From a bacterium (GTDB lineage Bacteria; Vulcanimicrobiota; Xenobia; Xenobiales; Xenobiaceae): DNA of 7,427 nt. The stretch lies in contig JAFSXH010000215.1 in the NCBI GenBank assembly GCA_017444165.1, positions 1 through 7,427 of the forward strand, written 5' to 3'. Positions 1-6,300 of the stretch are shown piece by piece. The notes beneath the pieces were generated by a model that ran no database searches, was not told the DNA's origin, and was given only the letters and a program-made list of their open reading frames with translations. Each line of letters begins with the position of its first letter. Position 1 is the first letter of the stretch. The position numbers were made by a program, and so were the translations under genes.

Positions 1-521
1 GAACAGATCAAAGCGTTAATTAAAGCTATGGCAAAGGTTAACCCCCACATACCCGTCAAGCTATTACACTGCATGAAGACGTTCTCGTTGACAAAGGCCA
101 AAGGTAAAAAAGCCCAAGTCACTCCCAAAGTGCCTATAGAGTGCAAATACTCACCTAAAACCCAAGCAGCGGCCGTTCCTACTCCCCAAACTATGCCCGC
201 CTCATCTTTGAGCAGATAGATCAGATAAGCTATTAAAGCTGGTGCTAATCCCTTAGCTATACAGAGTACTGGCAAAGCTAAAGGCTCCAACGAACCGATA
301 AAGTACATCGTAAAAAGGTAAAGAAACGCTCCAAAACTGAATCCTGCCCAGGCCGCCTTTGAAGCCTCTTTAGATTTGACAATATAGTAAAATAGCGGCA
401 CTAGAGCGATCATAGCTAGATAACTCAAGCCAAAATAAGGAAAAGATAGAGTTAAAAGCAGCGCAGATATTGCTCCACTGAGCAGAGAACCCACATAAGT
501 ATCTTTTAACCTTTCAATCAC
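1..521 (-). CDS. lnt: Apolipoprotein N-acyltransferase (Lnt), N-terminal part, cut by the left window edge
   Basis: Lnt is an inner-membrane enzyme that moves an acyl chain from a phospholipid to the amino group of the lipid-modified cysteine of apolipoproteins, the last step of lipoprotein maturation. The visible part is 173 codons from a GTG start and stays open to base 1. It shows hydrophobic segments at about residues 11-27, 30-48, 56-75, 78-102, 108-124 and 155-173. Lnt-like signatures are SFPYFGLSYLA near 26 with VPLFYY at 41, WVLGEYLHSIGTLGVTW at 120-136, and Q151 followed by LTGMWGLTF and a terminal INAL. Known full-length enzymes are about 500 residues, so the periplasmic nitrilase-like catalytic domain (Glu-Lys-Cys triad) lies outside the window. 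The GTG start is supported by a GGAGGT six bases upstream and by a GTGA overlap with the M16 stop, which suggests translational coupling. Identification is by motif recognition only and is fairly secure; nothing can be said about catalytic integrity. Confidence 0.88.
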   Translation of the reverse strand, partial: MIERLKDTYVGSLLSGAISALLLTLSFPYFGLSYLAMIALVPLFYYIVKSKEASKAAWAGFSFGAFLYLFTMYFIGSLEPLALPVLCIAKGLAPALIAYLIYLLKDEAGIVWGVGTAAAWVLGEYLHSIGTLGVTWAFLPLAFVNENVFMQCNSLTGMWGLTFAIALINALIC

Positions 522-2926
522 TCTTCTACCTCCACCACTAATACCCAATCACTAGCTCTGCACCATTTTTTGGCAACTTCCCGCACATGCTGGGGAGTAA
601 CTTTGCAAAAATTCTGCATATAGAGATCGGGCTCTATTTTGGTCTGTCCCTGGAGCAAATTCTCACTCAGCCATAAGGCCCTATTTTCGGGCTGACTCCA
701 ATCAATTTGCAGTTTGCCTTGACAAGCAGAGACAGCCCTTTTTACCTCTTCAGAAGTAGGACCAGGAGAAGCTAAACGATTCAACTCTTGGCGCAAAATA
801 GACAAGGCACGTTCGCTCTTATCTTTATCTACCAACATGGTTACGACCCAAACGGAAGAATCTTCATGAACAACATTAAAAGCTGCAACCTTATTGGCGA
901 TCTTCTCTAGATGGATCTCTCGTACAGCCAAACGAGAGCTATTTCCCCCACCTAGAATTTGCAAAAGCACCTTGTAAGCACAAAATTCGACACTGTTAGA
1001 AAATTTAGGTCCTTGTTGTCCAGCAACGATCAAAAATTTTCCATCGTTATTTACGGAAGAGATCTTGATCCTTGAAGGTTTTACCCTTTCAAAAGCCAGA
1101 CTTTCATCCATTTCTTGCTCAGAACAGATCCAATTGGCCAAAGAACTACTATCTGCGATCTGTTCAACATTGGAAAGATCGCCCACAAAACTCAATACTA
1201 AATTTCTAGGATCAATCGTTATAGTTCTCTCGCAATCTCCTTTAGAAAAGACAGCCCCAAAGAAACGCTCTGAAGCTAAATTCCACCTGCCGACCTGCGA
1301 AATATTCCCCTTATCTTCAATAACTCGAATAGATTGCAGATAATCGCCCAAAAAATTCAGAGCTCGAGCAAACTCCCCTTTTAAAGACCATCCTTTTATG
1401 ACAAGACCATCATCCTGAGGCAAAAATTCCCAATAAAATCCCTGGGGTAAATTCTGAGAAGATTCAGTTAATTTGATCTTACCATCAGTTTTCAAAAATC
1501 CATAAATTGTCACTATAGGAGAAACTTTACTGTATTCATACGCCAATTTCACACCATTAGGAAGAGTCCAAACTTTAATAGAATCATCAGTGGCAAAGAC
1601 TACTCTAGGACTATTTCCCTGATAAATAGTAGCGAAAGAATCTCCTTGGGGTGAGAAAAATACTTTACTCTTTTCTAAACTAAAATTAGCCCGTTCAAAA
1701 TCTCTCAATTCATTTACAGTTAAATTATCAATTATCTCTGTAAAATTATTTAAATCTTTTCTAGAGAGATAGCGATTATTCAACCACTTTCCACGCTCAG
1801 CATAATTTTGCCAACTTCTATAAAAATTCAATTTAGCTAACGATTTAGCCACAGAGAGATCTGCATTAGAAACGTTTTTTGACAATAAATCGAGAAACTC
1901 TTCTCTCTGTACAGCGGGAGATAATTGAAAAGAGAGATTGTAAAACTCACTATCACCACTGTCATCTTTGAAGAAACGAACTTTTTCTTTCAAGTTTTCT
2001 TCGGCTAAAAAGTTATTCACAGCTAAATTGTGAGCCTCGTTCAATACTAAAAATTTAGCATAATCCTCACAATTGACTAAATTTAATTTCCAGCCCAAAC
2101 ACAATAAATTTACTCTATTCTTTTGCCAAACTTCCTCAGCAGACAACCTATCATCATCTAATTTAAGGGGAGAAAACTTTAGATCAGTTATAGACTTTTC
2201 CCACTGTTGACGAGCTTTTGAGAGATTATCACCAAAATATCTCTCTAATTTTTCTTGTAAAAGGTTAAAAGGCTGAGAACTTATAACCACCAAATGAGAT
2301 CGTTCAGGAATAAATTTTTCACGATAAAAATCGAATAAACTTTGAGGAGAAATACTTTTTATATCGATAATTTCTCCGCCAGGAACGGGCAGATTCAATT
2401 TTTTGATAACTTCCATCCTAGCACAACGCAAAGGATCAACGGATAGTCCTTTTAATTCTTGAGCTAAATTGTACTTTTCTAAATTTAATTCACTGTCACT
2501 AAATACCAAACCACTCAGGCGATCAGATTCAATCTTTAAAGCTAGATCTAAATATTGACTAGGTACAATCTCCCAAAAATAGATACTTTCCAAATCAGTC
2601 TTGGCTCCACGTTTAGAGCCAATATTTTCTAAATTTAAAGCGAGTAAACCATTAGAGAAACGACCTGTCCGCCTGTAGAGCAGATGTTCCAAAAGGTGAG
2701 CGCGACCTAAATTTTCCTCAGTGTCGTAACGCGCTCCCGAATCTACCTGCAAAAAGACACAACCTACCTCACAATCAGGCACGTACTGCAAGACAACCTC
2801 TAAACCAGAGCTCAAGGTCAACTTTCTAGTAGCACAACCTATAAGATTTAGATCTTTCCCTTCAACCTGCAGAGACAGAAAGAAAAGAGTTAAAATTGCC
2901 ATAAATAAGTTGATCTTCTTGGCCAT
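518..2926 (-). CDS. Exported M16-family (pitrilysin-like) zinc metallopeptidase, two-lobed, 802 residues
   Basis: M16 peptidases are clamshell zinc proteases that degrade peptides and small unfolded proteins. The protein starts with a type I signal-like segment (KK at 3-4, hydrophobic core 6-20), so it is probably periplasmic. The inverted zinc motif HLLEH is at 77-81, with H77 and H81 as ligands and E80 as catalytic base. E150 and E157 follow; E157 is 76 residues after H81 and 7 after E150, close to the E162/E169 arrangement of E. coli pitrilysin, so the first lobe looks catalytically complete. A second M16-like domain covers about 190-425. The second lobe begins near WTLPNGVKLAYEY (453) and ends with a domain bearing GGGNSSRL (659-666). 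That lobe has no HxxEH and is shortened. The length fits the fused two-lobe members of the family. ATG is preceded by only a weak ribosome site, three bases after the lipoprotein stop, so coupled translation is likely. Family assignment is firm; the substrate is unknown. Confidence 0.93.
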   Translation of the reverse strand: MAKKINLFMAILTLFFLSLQVEGKDLNLIGCATRKLTLSSGLEVVLQYVPDCEVGCVFLQVDSGARYDTEENLGRAHLLEHLLYRRTGRFSNGLLALNLENIGSKRGAKTDLESIYFWEIVPSQYLDLALKIESDRLSGLVFSDSELNLEKYNLAQELKGLSVDPLRCARMEVIKKLNLPVPGGEIIDIKSISPQSLFDFYREKFIPERSHLVVISSQPFNLLQEKLERYFGDNLSKARQQWEKSITDLKFSPLKLDDDRLSAEEVWQKNRVNLLCLGWKLNLVNCEDYAKFLVLNEAHNLAVNNFLAEENLKEKVRFFKDDSGDSEFYNLSFQLSPAVQREEFLDLLSKNVSNADLSVAKSLAKLNFYRSWQNYAERGKWLNNRYLSRKDLNNFTEIIDNLTVNELRDFERANFSLEKSKVFFSPQGDSFATIYQGNSPRVVFATDDSIKVWTLPNGVKLAYEYSKVSPIVTIYGFLKTDGKIKLTESSQNLPQGFYWEFLPQDDGLVIKGWSLKGEFARALNFLGDYLQSIRVIEDKGNISQVGRWNLASERFFGAVFSKGDCERTITIDPRNLVLSFVGDLSNVEQIADSSSLANWICSEQEMDESLAFERVKPSRIKISSVNNDGKFLIVAGQQGPKFSNSVEFCAYKVLLQILGGGNSSRLAVREIHLEKIANKVAAFNVVHEDSSVWVVTMLVDKDKSERALSILRQELNRLASPGPTSEEVKRAVSACQGKLQIDWSQPENRALWLSENLLQGQTKIEPDLYMQNFCKVTPQHVREVAKKWCRASDWVLVVEVEE
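528..533 (-). promoter_or_regulatory. Shine-Dalgarno site for lnt, embedded in the 3' end of the M16 gene
   Basis: On the minus strand this reads GGAGGT, a perfect anti-16S complement, six bases before the GTG at 519-521. It lies within the last codons of the upstream peptidase gene, which encode its acidic VVEVEE tail. It decides the lnt start and fits reinitiation or coupling across the GTGA junction. Confidence 0.8.
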
Positions 2927-2929
2927 AAC

Positions 2930-3358
2930 TCACATTTCTACCACAACCTTATTATTCTTACTTACAGAACAAGAGAGAGAACTGATCTTCAATTTTTTAT
3001 CCATAAACATCTTAATTAAAGCTCGATAATTTTTATTATCATGAAGATCGATATTTAAAATCTCCACATTAACTATCCAATTTTTTCCCTCTCTTTGACT
3101 GTCTAACAACTTAATATCAGCAATTTTTACCGAAGAATTTTGACAAAACAGCTCCATGGAACGCAGTGCATCTTCCGCCTCTTCAGTAACAAGACTGGCT
3201 GCTCTAACCTTATCTTTGTCAACCCAAACAACCTTTACAAACTTTATAGCACAATTATCGACATCTGCACCCTTCTTTACTTCTACATGCTTTTCACAAG
3301 CTGACAAATTTAAAAAGAGTAACAATACAAGTGCCAAATACACCTTATAATTTTTCAT
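2930..3358 (-). CDS. Small predicted lipoprotein, function unknown, possible NTF2-like fold
   Basis: The 142-residue product begins with a classic lipoprotein signal peptide: K2 and K5, a hydrophobic core at 7-18, and the lipobox LSAC with the lipidated cysteine at position 21. Residue +2 is Glu, which is compatible with either membrane. The mature part is about 120 residues, with a pattern of one helix (roughly 36-75, with VDKDKVRAASLVTEEAE) followed by alternating strands. That layout resembles small NTF2/DUF4878-like lipoproteins, but no diagnostic motif is visible and this is only a fold guess. Other cysteines are at 36, 72 and 130. The ATG start is supported by AAGGA eight bases upstream. 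The gene overlaps the end of the A2M-like gene by 14 bases and ends three bases before the peptidase gene, so it belongs to the same transcript. It would be a natural substrate of the Lnt encoded two genes downstream, and may be an accessory or anchor for its envelope neighbours (inference). Confidence 0.85.
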   Translation of the reverse strand: MKNYKVYLALVLLLFLNLSACEKHVEVKKGADVDNCAIKFVKVVWVDKDKVRAASLVTEEAEDALRSMELFCQNSSVKIADIKLLDSQREGKNWIVNVEILNIDLHDNKNYRALIKMFMDKKLKISSLSCSVSKNNKVVVEM

Positions 3359-6300
3359 CTTTTAAGTCCTTATTGAGTACAGAAAATTCCAAAACTGGAG
3401 ATTGAGCATATATATCCTCTCCGCCATTTTCCGTCCACATAATAGCTGGTGAAACAGAAAAACTTCCACAATAAGCTAAGTGACAATCGAGGGTGAAGGT
3501 ATGCTTTCCTGGAGATAAGTGGACTATCTCAAGACAATTACTCTTACCATCAAATTGATAATCTAAGCCATCAGTCCCGCGTATACCATCAACAATCAAA
3601 CCGCCAGAGACAGGCAATTTTACGTACACACGACAGAGGTCCCGCTTATTTGTCACCTTGAGAGTGATCTTAGCCTTATCTCCTCGATAAGTGCCGTTAT
3701 CCTGCCAAAGGCTCTCAATATAGAATGGAGCTTTAGAAATGTCCTTAATAACTTCGTTGTGTTCTCTGTTCACGTAGCCACTCTGATTCATACCACGCAA
3801 GGTCAATTTTTCATACACATTGACAAAGATCTTCTTTTGACCATTTTTGACAAACTTGACCTTTAGAGTACCTTCGGGCAACTGAGCCACATTAAAAGAT
3901 ATGTGACGATGCCAACTGATTTCACGATCCAGAACTCTGCCAACTTCCGCTTCGTTGCCATTTATCCAGACACCATAATTTATCTTTTTATCAATATCAT
4001 CAATATCTAAAAAGGCCCGCTTAGAGATAGCTTCTAAAGCAAAAATAGTATCTATCTCAGTGTTCCAACCACCCGCAACCCTATTTTGCATCAACCAATT
4101 GATATAGTTGTTCTGAACACTCTCCTCCAGACCCAATTTGGCGGCTGTCAACAGAGCCAAAGAGGTTACAGCTACATCGCTAAAACGCTCATCACCAACC
4201 CAATAAGCACACCTAACTTTACCACTTTTGCTCCATATTTTGCTTCTAGTGCGCTCGAATTTACTCCACAACACTCTAGCCTCGTCCGCTCGATCCTGCT
4301 CCACTAAGTGGACAATCAAAGCTAAAAGACCAGAATTATTCAGAGAATCGGCTTTTGTAATGGCTTTATCTAAAGGTACTTTAAAACGATCTCTATCTAA
4401 CACTAAGTAAACTAAGAGGCGATCACTAATATCCAATTTATCTAATGATCTCACCAAGTAATCTTCAGCTCTTTTTGTTATGCCAGATAATCCATTTATC
4501 CCATAATTCTGCAATTGCTCCAAGTAATGTTTGACAAATATTGTTTGGATAAGATCAGATTTTAATCCCTGCTTCCAGGAGAATCCGCCATCACTATTTT
4601 GAGCTCTCTTCAAATAATTTAAATACTCTTCTTCCTGTTCATTGGTCACTTTTTGAGCCAGCAATTCGGCACATAAAGTGCGACTGTACCACTTAGAGAG
4701 GACATTAACTACTTCTAAATTTTCATTGTGAGAGAGATTCTCTGTAACTGAAACTAAGACACCACATAGACCATTCATAATTTCAATATCTAAATGGCGA
4801 TCATAAACCCTACCTATAAATTCACTCTTAAAATCGTCGAGAACTAAAGTAGATTCGCGCTCTAAAATACCACTCTCACTTTCAATATAGGAAATAAATA
4901 ACGGTTTGACCTCTATAGGAAGTTCATAAGTCTTTCTAAATTCACCAGATTCTACATAGACTTTTATACAACTTAAACCAGGCAGACCTCCTTTAACCAT
5001 AAGATCAAAATTATGATCCTTTCCTGGTTCTATAATTACACGATCAAATTCTATAATATTCGAATTTATATCTTGTTTATTCTGCAGATATAAAATCTCA
5101 TCATCTGCAGATATTATCTTAACTTTAGCCTCTAATTTTTCCGTCGTTATATTTTTTAATTGCAAATTTACTTGAGCAACATCTCCACCGTTAATAAATT
5201 CAGCGGATTTATGATTAAATTCAAAAGGACTCCTGATCTGCAAAGGAAAGACCCTCTCCCCCCAAGAGCCATCTTTACCCCGAACATTAGCAACTAATAG
5301 CCACTCCCCGTCTAGATCTGGCAATTGGAGATCGAGTTTTATAGAACCACTGTCATCACTCTCATAACATCCTAGATTGATCTTTTTATTTTCAGTAAAG
5401 ATCGCCACACTATCTCCCCACTGATCATTAGCTAAAAGTGGCTGTCTTTTAGGACCTATCAATGAAAGGGAAGCCATGCTGACGACAGGCCGTCCCTGCT
5501 TATTGACAGTTTTTAATTCACCTTGAAAATCTCGATTGCTAATCAAATCACTATCTAATTCACCCCGAACAGACAGATGTTTCAACGAATTATCGAGCCA
5601 AACTCTCTTCTCAACTTTTTTCGGACTATTAAGCAGATAAGCCTCAATATCAAAGTAATCTCCAAAAACTTCTTCTATCTTTAAATTTAACTGAGATCTG
5701 CCATCTTCGGTTCTTAGGACGAAGCGTCTGGCTCCTCCCTTGCCCTTGACTAAAAATATAACGGGCAATTCATCGTTTAAAGTGCAAATATCAACACTTA
5801 AAATATCACCGACTTTACAAATATTATCACTTAAATTTATAATTAAAGGTTCTTTAGATCTATCTACAACTTCAACTCTCAGCTTTGTTTTATCTTCTAA
5901 ACAGAGTAAATAATTACCGACTTTTTTAGGTTTCCAAGTAAATTCAGCCTGTCCAACTTCTCCTACCTTTAGCTTATGGACAGAATCTATATTGCCATCT
6001 CCATCCTTGATATTGAGAGTAAACTCTTCACCGGCTAAAACTACTCCATTAAATTGATTAACCTGAAGAAAATAACGGCTCTCATCTCCCAGAGTTAAAT
6101 GTTCTTCCCCGTCTAGACTGTAAAGTCTGTCATTATTGACATAAAAGAACGTCCCTACAGATTGAACAGCAGATAATCCATTTTTAACCTCAGCGTGGAT
6201 ACGCACAGCCTTAATTTGTTCGCTCTCTCCCTTAGCTAAAAGTGGAGGGCATATAAAAGTAGCTTTAGCCTTGCCAGAACCATCAGTTTTTATGCTGATC

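Noticed and set aside
28..219. Plus-strand ORF of 63 codons
   Set aside because: It lies antisense to the Lnt coding frame, which has clear family motifs and membrane segments; the plus-strand product looks like no known protein and has no ribosome site.
1065..1343. Plus-strand ORF of 92 codons
   Set aside because: Antisense shadow of the M16 peptidase gene; low-complexity Ser-rich translation with no recognisable domain.
2070..2650. Recurring CTAAATTTAA-like words
   Set aside because: On the coding strand these are TTAAATTTA codons for repeated Leu-Asn-Leu in the M16 protein, reflecting AT-rich codon choice rather than a DNA element.
2927..2929. Search for a promoter or terminator between the genes
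   Set aside because: The only non-coding bases between genes are these three; the other two junctions overlap, and no hairpin followed by a T-run was noticed at any junction.
3156..3350. Plus-strand ORF of 64 codons
   Set aside because: Antisense to the lipoprotein gene; Ser/Thr-rich composition typical of a reverse-strand reading of Lys/Glu/Asp-rich coding sequence.
4086..4410. Two overlapping plus-strand ORFs of 73 and 60 codons
   Set aside because: Both fall opposite the conserved helical domain of the A2M-like gene, and neither shows domains or a plausible start context.
5081..5114. Direct repeat TCTGCAGATAT, two copies 23 bases apart
   Set aside because: Short, inside the A2M-like coding region, and explained by codons for ISADDEILYLQ; it does not recur elsewhere as an array.
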